A stretch of DNA of 64,000 nt, taken from the NCBI RefSeq assembly GCF_019649055.1, contig NW_026570310.1:124001-188000 (forward strand), given 5' to 3'. Positions within the stretch are counted from its first letter, which is position 1, and each line of letters opens with the position of its first letter. Position numbers and translations under genes: made by a program. The notes beneath the pieces were generated by a model. That model was not told the DNA's origin. It saw nothing but the letters and a program-made list of their open reading frames with translations, and did no database searches. This document shows positions 21,300 to 32,369 of this stretch, one piece after another. Source of the DNA: Paramacrobiotus metropolitanus. Lineage: Eukaryota > Tardigrada > Eutardigrada > Parachela > Macrobiotidae.

Positions 21300-22750
21300 A
21301 AATAAAATGGCAAAACATGCCACCATCACGATAATGGTCACTTTATTCGCGGTGGTCAGTTTCACTTTTTTTTATGCTCCTCCCCGTCTTTTTGATTGGA
21401 TTCTTGGCGGTGACCAGAAGACTCTTTTTGAGTTCTGTTCTTCCGCTGTCGAATGGCGAAGTGGCCCAAGAGGGTCGGCCGGACGTTCTGCTGCAGTCGC
21501 GTTACTCGGCGTCGGCAGGGCATCTGGAAGATCGACTACTTTGGCGGCAATGATGCATGGCGCGATAATGCCTGACATACCTGACATCCGCGCGCAGCGG
21601 TTTAATGAAGTCTCGGAGTCGGCAAACTGAAAAACTCTAGCTGGATGATAGAACGTCTTAAATATGAGGATAATAATTAGCACCGTTTTTCCCTGGGTTC
21701 TCTACAACCGTACAGGTTACACGCACAAAACTGTGATTCGTACATACTGCCACAACGTTCGTTTAGCCACAACGCAGCCAGTCAACAATATCCAGTCTAA
21801 GTACTTGTATGCCTCCATACTGTGCGGGTGTCTGATGTAATGCATAATCCCGTACTGCACAAACTCTGTGTTATGTGCACAAGCCAGGAGAAAGACGTTA
21901 ATCATATGGATCAAGAGTTCGTATGTGCTGCGCTTTGTCCGCAATAATATGCTGTATGTTGCAGAAGGCTAAGGGAAATGTCTGTGCACATCTGCTAAAG
22001 TCTATAGGCTATTCGTTACTCTGGTTCACTGGGTTTTCTTTTTAAATTCTGTGAAGATAATAATTTTGCACAAGATAACCATCCTCTCACTACATGATGT
22101 TTCATGTCGGACTGGCAGATATATTAGTCCCTATGCTACCGTCTTTTGGGTCATATTTTTGTGGATCCGGCGCGAAAATACATTGGTTAATTGGAATAAC
22201 TACATCAAAACTATAAGTTGTTGGTTTTGGTGTACTATTCATAGTCTTTACGCAGTATGAACGGCTCTGTTTACTACGGCAAAGGAAATAAGATTGTAAA
22301 GCTGGTCATAATTCATATGTTTTCTGATCACCGTTTTAACACGGGTCATACAATTAGGGTTACAGAACGGAGCAAGCGATGGATGATGAGGAACGATCCC
22401 GTTTCGATGCTATTCGTGTTTGCTGAATCTCTATGTCGAAGAGAAAGCTGATGACCACAGCACAGAAGCGTAAAAAAACCACGAGATTTACACTTATATT
22501 TACTAGCGAACAGAAACGCTGAAAATGATAAAGGAGAGCCTCGATTTCACTGGGCAAGTTAATTACTAAGTGATCAATTACTAAATGATATTCGTTAGAT
22601 GCTTTTCGATGTATAAATTCGTGCTGGGGGGCTTATAGCGCGAAGACGCCTTCTTTGACGCGCACAGGGATCAAGCGTACCCGGGGGTATATGATGATGA
22701 GCCACTGAAAAACCATGTAAGTCTTGACGCCGAGTTCGATGATTATATTC
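21300..22750. other. No supported gene
   Basis: Plus 21307-21630 (107 codons) begins with a hydrophobic stretch and runs against an equally open minus frame (21372-21683); I cannot choose. Other frames are under 75 codons. No repeats seen. Confidence 0.35.
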
Positions 22751-22793
22751 AGTGGACCGCACCGTGACCACCGACCTCACCGCGACCACCCAC

Positions 22794-23418
22794 GAAAGTG
22801 ATAAGGAAGCGGAAGAAGAAGAACAGAAGAAATCAGCTGGTAGAAGGAAACCCGTGGATTGGACAACTGTAAAAAGCGGTTCTATCGTACCGATTATTGG
22901 GTACCTACTTCCGTCGAGGATAATCGCAATGTGATCGGTCTTACAGTATTAAACATAATGCACAAGGATGCGGGAGTTGTTGTCAGTGTGAGTAACATGC
23001 GGGTGTATTTCGGTAATCCAATTTTACAAAATATATGGTCAATATTCTGTAGGTGCATTATGCCAGTGACGTTGAACCAGAACAGCAAACAGTCATCCGT
23101 CAGTTATATCAGGAAGCCGAGCTGCTGGATACAGTACAGCTATTTTTTGACGTTCATCGTGGCCAGAATGGCGATGTGCGATGCCAACGACGGTCGATCT
23201 GGTACAATCAAATGCTGCAGATTGAGTGGAATATCCCTGAGGGGAAAAAAGCACATCAGGTACAACCATGTTCACAACCTTGTTATTGTCGCAACGTGCT
23301 ATATGAAATCAATTTTCAATTGTGGGCTACCAATATTGAGCAAAAATACATTGTAGAATCTGAGAATTATGTGCGTTTCAACCGGTGTTTATCACAGATA
23401 ACAGCGCCGGTGAAATAA
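22794..23418 (+). pseudogene. Candidate spliced exon pair, unrecognised protein
   Basis: A plus frame (KRFYRTDYWVPTSVED, then VIGLTVLNIMHKDAGVVVS) runs to a donor GTGAGT at 22988. A 65-base AT-rich stretch ends in TTCTGTAG at 23052. The next frame, in the same phase (0), starts HYASDVEPEQQ and is open to TAA 23416-23418 (121 codons). A GTACAA donor at ~23260 with a TTATCACAG acceptor at ~23400 could remove part of it. The junction keeps frame and the second exon is hydrophilic and Gln/Glu-rich. Upstream, 22794-22850 is very acidic-basic (EEEEQKKS) in another frame. No family recognised; it may be a real gene piece or chance. Confidence 0.3.
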
Positions 23419-24694
23419 CGGCTTCATCCCCGACCAAAAGATGGACATTGCCGAAGCGTTTGATGGAGAAAGACGAGCACTGAAAACGGGGATTTGCTGG
23501 AATTAAAGGTGCCTTTCTGCTCTTTGTTGCCGTTGGAGGGCGAATACGGCTTCATGCCCTTCATGAAATGCCGCTTTTTGAAGCGAAACGACAACAGGAC
23601 CTAGCAACAGGTTCCTTGCGATGGGCACGACCACATGATTACGTGTCACAGTTGCAAATCCCTAATTTTAAGGTAAAGATGATGCACCTATACGTGTACT
23701 CATGTCGCATGGCATGAGGGTTGAAATTTTGTTGACTGTTTTACATAAGTCCGAAAAAATAAAGTCCAGCAGATCAAAATCGAGCCGGAAGCAACTACGT
23801 CTTATGGATCCAGCGATCCATTATCCAATGGAATGCTGCCCGGATCGAAGTTTTCAGTGCAGGGTTCGAAACGGACAGCAGTCAATCAGCCAGACACCAA
23901 GGCAGTTCCTCCAAAGCGGCATGTATCCCGGGATATCACATCAGTCTCCGTAGTTCGTAAACACGAAGACGTTGTGTAAATGTATGTATGCATCGGTTTA
24001 AGTATGCTGGTCTTTGTTGGTTACAGTGAAAAGTCGTTGTTATGGCGGTAGTTTGTTTGCTTTCACGATTACGCAGATGCGCGAACCGTCTCATGCAGAG
24101 ACATCTCTTCCCTTTGCTTCTTCAACGCGTTTTATTTATGTGTTTGTTGGGACGCAGGTACGCGAAGCGGCAACAGTTGCATCTTTAGCTGTAATTTTCC
24201 TGGTTATATAACATTAGTTTACGCGTTGTATTGCTGTTTGATCTTAATAAATATTACATGTTTTACCCACATAGACGTGTAATAGTCTCTAACCAACTGA
24301 TAACACTACTTGCTTATTTCGATTGATCACTACTTGCTGCCACCGATAAGTTCATCGAGATTGCTTAGCGAATGGAGATATAAATTCTGAACAGCATCAG
24401 CTAAAATGCCCAGCATGTAACGTCACGAAAATCGCTAAAGTCGATTTTTTTCGCGATTTCGCGATTGTTGTGAGAGGGTTCGAAGTCACCACGATCCGCA
24501 AATCTATTTATTTCGACGTCAGTTGTTCAGATTATTAATTTATGGTAGTGACTTGTATTAAAAATCGAATAATAAATGCAAATTACTTGATTCGGACTGC
24601 TGTATTTGCGTGACTGTTTGCTTTACCAGTACTTACTGTACTGTATCGTCATAATTACAAGTCAGATGTGGCTTGTTGCTTTAGGTATTATAAG
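23419..24694. other. No supported gene
   Basis: Short frames only. The stretch reading on from 23440 contains a run of ~85 codons open in one frame (23490-23700) without a recognisable motif. 24220-24690 is AT-rich flank of the second LTR element. Confidence 0.4.
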
Positions 24695-24698
24695 CAAT

Positions 24699-24980
24699 TG
24701 ATACATGGTAGTTTACCAGCCTTTATTAATAGATGACATAGCCATGTATATACCGTGCTGATACTGTACTGTAAGTACAGTGCGTTGAGTGCTCAGTGCT
24801 AACAGTGCTAAGACAAGTGCTGAAGCACACTGCTACAGGAGCGTGCTTATAAGGTATACAGAATACGGTGAGAACGCACATGCACATGATCGTAGACATA
24901 AAAGCTAAAGTGGTACATCAGAAGTGCTTTAGGCTATTTATGTACATGTTTGCATGCATAAACGATTTACTACCGTAATA
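24699..24980 (-). repeat. 3' LTR of the minus-strand element
   Basis: 282 bases. On the minus strand it follows the polypurine tract at 24981-24992. An AATAAA polyadenylation-like signal (minus) lies at about 24721-24726 near its end, and a CTTATAAG TATA-like motif at about 24846-24853. Its plus-strand right end reads GTAATA where the other LTR has GTAACA. Confidence 0.85.
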
Positions 24981-24992
24981 TCTCCCTCCTTT
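24981..24992 (-). other. Polypurine tract of the minus-strand element
   Basis: The minus strand reads AAAGGAGGGAGA immediately before the 3' LTR, the expected plus-strand primer site. Confidence 0.75.
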
Positions 24993-25870
24993 GGATAAAG
25001 CTGTCCTCAGCTTTTGTTTGGAATTATTATGTGGAAATTTGTTTGGCAGTTCGTGGCATCCGAGTTAGCTGTCCTTGGCGGTTGGCTTCGGCGGTTCGCT
25101 TGGCCGTTCGTTGTTCGGTTTCTTCTGCTTTCCATTTCATTTGGCATCCGGTTTCTTCTCCCCTCCTTTTTGGGGAATTTGCATCCATCCAACATCCATC
25201 AACGAAATCCAGTTTTTTTGCAATTTTATGTAAATAAAATACGCTTCAATGATAGTAATTAACACGTTTTCCGCCAAATGGTACATAAAATTTTTCACCA
25301 CACTGGGATAGAATACCAATTTCGGTAGAACAAATTAATGTTAAAATCCACATTAATTAAGCTGATGCACGTTATAATTATTGGAATGTTCATCTCGATT
25401 TATAATTGCAGCATAGCTGATTAATATTAGATTTGCGTCTTGGATTTCAGGAAATATCTTACGGGCGTGGTAAATTAATATTGTTGCTGTCTGGACGTGC
25501 TCCGCATGCGCAGTTTGAAATGGGGGCGGCTTAACAAAAATATGTATGGGAACACTTATCGACGTGGGGATAGGGCCGCTAGCTTTGCCGAGGGATGCTG
25601 CAGTTCATCTTGATCCTCTTGCAATGTCCATAAATCCTTGCAGTTTGCGTTGAAGGAGGTACCAACAGTTGGTGGAATATTGAGCGCTCTTTTGCTGATT
25701 CCAAATTCGTGGCAGTTTGCAGAAATTTAGGAAGGACTGTATTGGTCAGGTGACGAACACAATCAAATAATATTTATCGATTGAGTATCGACTCATCCCA
25801 GGGAAGCAGTTTTATTTTTCAAAGACTGATCAAGAGCGGAAATTTTTTTCGAGAAAATCGTGCAGGGGAG
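24993..25870 (-). other. Remnant between gag and 3' LTR
   Basis: Where pol should be there is under 0.9 kb. A minus frame at 25195-25007 is rich in Arg/Asn/Gln and could be the tail of pol, but nothing is diagnostic. The rest is AT-rich and stop-filled in all frames. The deletion of RT and integrase is inferred from this shortness. Confidence 0.4.
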
Positions 25871-25877
25871 TGCTGGT

Positions 25878-27195
25878 TTATGACATCACCAAAATTATGC
25901 GCAAGAAATAATGATAGAGCGTAGCTGCTTGAAACTGATTCGCAAATAATTCATGCTGCAATAATCTCCTGATTGTCATTAGGCCAGTAACATGCTCAAT
26001 ATGCTGGCTGGCTGCTTTAGCGTCGGCGCGTGAATTAATGCAATATAATAAATAAAATAAAATCTCGTCATGCCGGTTTAAATTATGCGCGAAACCGTTC
26101 TGCGGTGCTTCCGTTAATTCGCCTTGTGATGAGTAAAAATTCTGTACGAACATTGCCGGTTCGGCTTCATCTCCTTCGTCGTCTGGTCGGTAATAACATT
26201 CGTCGTACGAATGGCCAGAATAACGGCAAAAATCAGAAAATTTGCGACGGTTGAAATGATCATTCGAATCATTGCAGTCTGTAACAAGCTGAGCTAATCG
26301 ATTTTTAAGGGCACATAAACGTTCTTCCAGGTTGAGCTCAGCTCGGTTAACAGTTTTGCTAAAGAGCGACGCAACCAATGGATTTTTCACACATGTCGCA
26401 ACTTCTTTCAGCGTGTCCTGGGCCAGATATTCTTTTTTCCGTGTTTTTTTTCTTAGACGACTTAGAAATTCAGTAGGTGTTTTTGGCATTTTCTTCACAA
26501 AACCTTATTTTAAATAAGCTGGGAGCCCATCGAATGTCTTATTGACAACTTTTCTGTCACTAAGAGTTTCGGAAATCGAAAACAAATAACGCATAATATT
26601 AGAATAATATTTATTAGGGTTGACGGCATAGGTTAATGATTTTGTCGTATCATGCGCTTAATCGTAATCAAAAATCTGCTTCGCAAAAACTTCCTTGAGG
26701 GCTTTTCTTGATAATGGCCAGGTATTATTTATAACTGGAATGGTATTGTAAATTCGTAGGGCGGTGGCATCAAAGCAACGATATCAATTTTCTAATGCCT
26801 CTCTGTCCGTTCAGTCGTGCTGCTTTACGCACATCTAGAACTTAAGTAGCCATTCCTCAAAATCTTCGTCGGTCATATTCGAAAATTTAGGCAAATCTTT
26901 AGGCGAAATTTTCTTCTTGTTAGCGATTGACGTCTGCTAAATGACGTCAGACGTTTTACTCGCATTATTGATAAGCTTTTGCAACTCATAATTTTTAGTA
27001 ATAAGTTAAGCGACAATGCGCTGTAAGGTTGCGATCTCCTGCGCCTGCTTAGAGAGTTCGGCGGTGCTTTTGCTCAACTTCGAACGTCCTGTTTCTTCAC
27101 CGGCTGATAACACAGGGTCGGTAATTTCAAAAACTTAGTATCGGGGACGGAAACTTCGGCGGGATCGAGACCAACACGTTTTTGCTCTGGGGAGG
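25878..27195 (-). pseudogene. gag: gag remnant of the minus-strand element
   Basis: Reading the minus strand from ~27195, a first segment has several stops but shows LPKFSNMTDEDFEEWL (plus ~26840-26900), typical of the start of the Gypsy capsid. After more breaks an open frame of 206 codons (26498-25878) contains KTPTEFLSRL, a charged helical stretch, and FCRYSGHSYDEC near plus 26190-26235: a damaged zinc knuckle with the first Cys, the GH and the last Cys kept but the second Cys lost. It directly follows the 5' LTR and primer site, as gag should. The C-terminal 100 codons after the knuckle are not recognisable. Confidence 0.72.
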
Positions 27196-27349
27196 TTCCA
27201 ATAAATAAACGATCGTCGCTCTTTCTCTATGATAACTTGTCCAAAGACACGGGACTACCGTAGCGGGTATCGACTTACCAAAAGGTTAGGGCCAGTCGAT
27301 CCATAAAAACTGGATGAGTGGTTCGTGCTATACAGACAGAATGCGTAGC

Positions 27350-27367
27350 GAGCACCTGGAGCCACCA
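27350..27367 (-). other. Primer-binding site-like sequence of the minus-strand element
   Basis: The minus strand reads TGGTGGCTCCAGGTGCTC starting three bases after the 5' LTR. The TGG start and position fit a tRNA primer site. I cannot assign the tRNA. Confidence 0.5.
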
Positions 27368-27370
27368 AAA

Positions 27371-27656
27371 TGATACATGCTATTTTGGTAGTTTACCAGC
27401 TTTTATTAATAGATGACATAACCATGTAAGTACCGTGCTGGAACTGTACTGTAAGTACAGTGGGTAGAGTGCTTAGGGCTAACAGTGTTAATTCAAGTGC
27501 TGAACTACAATGCTACAGAAGCGTGCTTATAAGGTATACAGAATACGGTGAGAACGCACATGCACATGATCGTAGACATAGAAGCTAAAGTGGTACATCA
27601 GAAGTGCTTTAGGCTATTCACATGTTTATATGCGTAAACGATTAACTATGGTAACA
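27371..27656 (-). repeat. 5' LTR of the minus-strand element
   Basis: 286 bases with TG...CA ends, matching 24699-24980 over its whole length including the GTATACAGAATACGGTGAGA block. It carries a 4-base insertion (near 27380) and scattered substitutions relative to the other copy. Confidence 0.87.
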
Positions 27657-27660
27657 CAAT

Positions 27661-29732
27661 GTTGTCCATGCTGTTTTTGCAGAGCAAAATAATAAGACAA
27701 AAAGTATTTTACCCTAAAAAATGGGTTTTTTTCACGCTAAAGTATAGAAATGAAAATTTTCAGTGTTTCGCTGCTTTTTTGAGAGCCGAAAAGTGTGTAA
27801 TCACTTAATGGGCGCGAACAACAGTGCACTTAGATCAGTTTTAATTGAGATTATTGTTTCTGCGTACCATGATGCACAAGTTATGGAGAATAAGTATTCG
27901 AATGATCTTTCGACCCTTGACAATTAATAAGTGTGCATTGTGTAAATTTTTTTTTAAATCACTTCGGTACTTTATTAATAAGCGACCAAGACATACAAAT
28001 CAGTAAAAATACATGTATGTGTAAATAACACGGGTAAAACTCTTACTGTCACAACAGAAAAAGCTCATTGAACTTCTCTACTCTTTCCATTGTGCCAATG
28101 ACTGAAGCCGCGTTTCCCCGCTGTACTTCCAATAACATGTGCTGCCTCAGAAATTCTTGCGAGCGGATATCTCCCGTATGGTTCTCCCGTATGGTTTGCA
28201 GTAACAGTGATATGTATACCTATTCATCGGATGACCTTTCCAATGTAATGTTATTTATGAAAACCAATATCGTGTATCTGAGCGCGTTGACAACGGGATG
28301 GAACCATAGTTTTCATGGAATGATGCGGGGCCGTTTGAAGTAGTGCTGTTAACGGTGCGGTGCGATGTTCACCGGTGTGCCGTCGGTGCGTTTTTTTGCA
28401 AGAAATCGCACCTATCTTGCCAGTGTAAAGCAAGAACCGCACCGGACGGAGCGGGGAAAAATAAAAATCGCCCCGCAGTTTTTCACACCGTACCGCACCA
28501 GTGTATGCTGGTGTTGCGCATTTTACGAATTAGGAGCCAAAAAAAAACGGAAACTCTACTTATTATTTATCAATCTTCAGATTTTTTTTAACACTGCTAG
28601 CTTTGAGCTTTTTAGGGGCTGATTTTTAATTTTGTCCACTGCCTTGCAACAAATTAAGTTATTCCAGAACAATCCGAGTGTAGGGCACACTAAACGAAAA
28701 AATATGGTATATTTTTGTTTTATTTATATGCACTATGTTTTATGTTATTTTTATATTCAAAGCAATAGTCACTCATCGTATTATGGCCTAGATAAACGCC
28801 ACTTTAACCGGCGCGCTTCTTATCTCTACCGCCTCCGTTACTTTCCGGGGCAGAATCACTATCCTTTTTCAGTCCCCTGACCCATTTCCCGCTTTCGTTC
28901 TAATGTTCATTGGCATCAGCTAGCACTTGCGCTGCTTCCGCTTGAATGGCCAACTGGTTCATGCGCAGGTTTTCAAGAATATCAACAACACCAGGAGATA
29001 AATAAAAAATACTGATGACGTAGCTCGAACGCTATTTTCGTTGATGCTTTGCGGATTCAGTTATGAAAATCAAACAAGGCAAAAAATCACCATTTCGAGA
29101 CAAACACTTTGATAAATAAAGACGCGGGTACTCCTTACTGGCAGGGTTCAATTCAGGCTCGTAAGCTTCAAAAACAGCCAGCTTGTCATTACTGTCGGCT
29201 ATGAAAAAACTCGAAGGAAATTTACTGTGTACAGATCCCACCGACTGCAATTCCTCACCTGCGCCCGAATCGTACTTACTGGTTTCTTTCTCTTCGGCTA
29301 AACGCCCTCTGCACTGGCGCAATGGCGACCGAACGTTCGTCTTCCGAGCAAAACCAGGTCGCAGCGGCTGACGCTGCTGCGCTATACAATGCACTCAACA
29401 TTCCGTGAATAACAGCATTAAAAGAATGTAAACATACAGTGAAAATTTCACCTTATCAATTAACTTCGTACTATCCTCTGGCCTGTGAGTTTCTAGTCTA
29501 CCGGTATATATCCGTTACCGTGATATGGCATCGGCGAAATAACCTTTAACTGCTGTACACTATAATATTGTACAGTACCGCACCTTTCAACCGTAAGTAG
29601 TATGGTTTATCCTTCCACCCGTATATTGTGTCTGGAGACTAAAATTAATAGTATTCTATTCGTTTCTCATCGTACCACATCCGCTCTCCAATAACACCGA
29701 ACAAATGGCAGCTTGCATATCCTTGTGGTTAT
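27661..29732. other. No supported gene
   Basis: Short frames only, the longest being minus 29032-29394 (120 codons) with a plus shadow. 28350-28500 is rich in CGCACC/GGTGCG words (ACCGCACC and similar) without forming a clear repeat array. I see no motif, tRNA or repeat. Confidence 0.4.
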
Positions 29733-29741
29733 TAAAAATTT

Positions 29742-30391
29742 GGTGACCACTCCGTACACACCCTTTCACACCCTTTTACTCCGTACACAACCTTTTGCAC
29801 AACCTTTCATTCCGTGCACGACCTTTCCGGGCACTACCTTTCATTCTGTGCACAACCTTCGACACTACCATTCACTCGGTACACTACCAATCCACGATCA
29901 GTTTGAGTCTTATTAAACGTTAACTGCAATAAGTCCTTTTAAGCTTTTTGATAACTGTTATGTATGTACTTATGGTAATCTGGAGTTTTTTCTCTAAAAC
30001 TTTTGCACTATGTCAAGCTCGGAAAGCGAAGATTCCACTATGTCTTAATTCCTCTATGTCAAGCTTTAAGGACTGTCCAAACCTTGCGAAGAAAAACCGG
30101 CACCAGGGCGCCTAGAATTATTTTCTCACGGGAATTCGATTTTGTAACTGTCGATGATGCTTTGAAATATGCAGCAAATAACTGCTGCTAACGCAAAAGC
30201 GGTGGTTCCAGAAACAACTTTGCTGTGAAAAAATTAAAAAAAAATAAAAGGTTGTGTACGGAGTAAAAGGTAGTGCTCAAAAGGTTGTGCACGGAATGAA
30301 AGGTAGCGCAAAAAGGTTGTGCACGGAATGAAAGGTAAAAGGTTGTGTACGGAGTAAAAGGGTGTAAAAGGGTGTGTACGGAGTGGTCACC
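29742..30391. mobile_element. Foldback / MULE-like non-autonomous element with 9-base target duplication
   Basis: The left end GGTGACCACTCCGTACACAC (29742) is the reverse complement of the right end (to 30391). The inverted repeats extend about 150 bases with small gaps, and each is itself built of four to five degenerate ~25-30-base units of the type CCGTGCACAACCTTTCATT. TAAAAATTT flanks both sides (29733-29741 and 30392-30400), a perfect 9-base duplication. Long inverted repeats with 9-base duplications are characteristic of Mutator-like (MULE) non-autonomous elements; foldback families are the alternative. The ~340-base centre carries no transposase. The ends are nearly intact, so insertion is fairly recent. 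Confidence 0.82.
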
Positions 30392-30619
30392 TAAAAATTT
30401 TTTCACGATTCTTACACAGCTTCTCAGCTTCGCGGGCAATAGCTTAACGTAGCCATAGCGGGGAGTAAGAACCTTGGCGACGACCGGCTGAAGGGAAGTG
30501 ATGGATACGCCGAGAAACTTGTCACAGCTGACGGCAGGCAGGCACTTGTTTACCAGGGCCTTGCCGAGAACGTTCAAGTCGTTGCATGGTTAACATCCTG
30601 CGGATACGAACCAGTAATT

Positions 30620-31139
30620 CAAGAAAGTTAGACTATTGCAATAGATGGACCAACTAAACACAAATTTGCTTTTTGCATCACAAAGGAGGTTTTTGCGGCT
30701 TTCAGAGACCAAACATTAGAATATAACAGTTCGCCTCGCGAATGTCAAAAGGTCACCAAATCATTAGACTTACAGCATGTTAGGTTTGTTAAGTCTTTCA
30801 AGTAAAAAAAAAACGGATCAAACGCTGCTCGAGCGACTCGATGCAGCAGATTAGACACAACACCGTGCTTTGGATTTAGTGGGAGAAATGAAAGCTTGCC
30901 TTGATGATACCGATTCCAATTCATTAGCTGAGGTCCTGCAACAGCCGCAATAAATTGAAATTTCTACTAGCTTAGCGGATTGGACACTCCTTCCTGCAGC
31001 ACGAGCTATTTTTATCTCTCTATTCGTAATTCTCGGCCTTATGCTCCTTTTGGTGATTTTGTGGAATCGTCCTCTGTCACGCCAATATTGTCCTTCTTGC
31101 ATTACAATTGTTTTGTTTTTAACAAAAATGTGAAAATGC
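30620..31139 (+). pseudogene. Possible decayed single-pass membrane protein C-terminus (env-like)
   Basis: One plus frame (gag 30831 in phase) reads through a hydrophilic helical part (ERLDAAD, RALDLVGEMKACLDD) into ADWTLLPAARAIFIS and a ~22-residue hydrophobic helix (about 31006-31068), followed by a short basic segment, NRPLSRQY. The frame is cut by TAG 30852 and TAA (about 30954) and ends at TGA near 31131. A coiled stretch, then a juxtamembrane Trp, membrane helix and short tail is the layout of retroviral-type envelope tails, but there is no diagnostic motif and no neighbouring gag or pol. Confidence 0.22.
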
Positions 31140-32369
31140 TTTCGTGCATGTGGGTGCATGTGTTTTTCGAAAGGGAGAAGTGCGGTAATCCAGACATTAT
31201 GAGATGTGCTGGCGAGTAGTATAACCTGCGAACGCTACACAACGCTTACATGTATTCCTCTTCGGCCGCAAGCAACGCGACTCGTATTTATCACCTTATC
31301 ATATCTATCATTACGCTTATCTTGTCATAATTATCATATTCCCCATCAGTGTCCGTCTGGACAAGGCACGATCGTGCAATATCGATTTCTTTTGTCGAAC
31401 ATATTGAATCGACGGGTGTTTGTCTATGGGGTGCCTTTAAAATGCGCCGGGCAGCTGAAAGACATGCACACAGTATCGACCAACGACGAGCCCAACGATC
31501 TTCTAAAGTCGATACAACAGATACTCTTACCAGGCTCGTCCACATGGACGCAATTGCCAACATCGATTGCAGACATTTCCTGCAAATCTAAACGAGTTGG
31601 AACCGCAGTATGCCTAAAAAGCAACCCCCATTGAGCGCCAATAAAAATCAAAGATCTTGATAGAATAATGATCATGGAGGTTGGCATCCAACAAAGTACA
31701 AAATCTTCCTGGATGATGTGGAACCGCTCCTTCTTAACGAATAATGATGGCAATTTATCTGAAACGTTTTCTCACTTTGTCAAGGTTAACATTGGTATGA
31801 AAGTGTAGACATAAGATTCGAAATCGGTTACATCCGCATCCTAATCAACGTTTTCCCGCATATCAACAGGATGTGACACTTACGTGATTGATGCACATAT
31901 ATTTGTACCTTGAATTCTAGATTACCTACGAATTTGATGCGCACATGCAGAACTAGGAACCCAAGAATTTAAAATAAAGGCAGACCGATTTGTACCACCA
32001 TTAAATTTAAACGGATAACACTCGGAGAAGGAATCAGCAATGCTCGTAGTGTATCGGATTAGGTGCTGCATTGGCTGATATCAAACGGCTGTCTTAGTCC
32101 GCATTACGACGCGTAAATCAGCTAAGATGCGCATGATTTAAATTCATCAGTCCATGACCGGACGCTAGCAGACGGTGCAGATTGCACATGTTCAGTTGAA
32201 TGGTATTTTTAACTTTCCGCCTTATAAGGCAATCTTCGAGGGCCTTATATCAAATGATTCATCGATCCATCAAACGTTGAATATGTGGTCAGGGGTGTCC
32301 GCAATGACCGGCAAAGCGAAATCAAGATTTTATCCGACGTGATACAGCAACAGCTTTAGTGCTCTGATT
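31140..32369. other. No supported gene
   Basis: 31206-31753 is open in several frames on both strands (up to 142 codons) without a motif. 31760-32360 is stop-rich. On the minus strand the last part could contain the eroded RNase H part of the neighbouring RT fragment, but I cannot see it. Confidence 0.35.

Larger units (their letters stand above)
24699..27656 (-). mobile_element. Ty3/Gypsy LTR element, internally deleted, with CAAT target duplication
   Basis: Two direct repeats, 24699-24980 and 27371-27656, start TGATACATG on the plus strand; the right one ends ...GGTAACA. The four bases before the left copy (24695-24698) and after the right copy (27657-27660) are both CAAT, a perfect target-site duplication, so both outer ends are original. 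Orientation is minus: a polypurine tract abuts the left LTR and a gag frame follows the right LTR. Only ~2.4 kb lies between the LTRs, and no RT or integrase is seen, so pol has been deleted. The LTRs differ at roughly a tenth of positions by eye, so it is older than the first provirus. Confidence 0.88.

Noticed and set aside
23440-23520. Hairy/E(spl)-type bHLH start (a KRLMEK word)
   Set aside because: The basic region and helix residues that should follow are absent, and a stop comes after eight residues.
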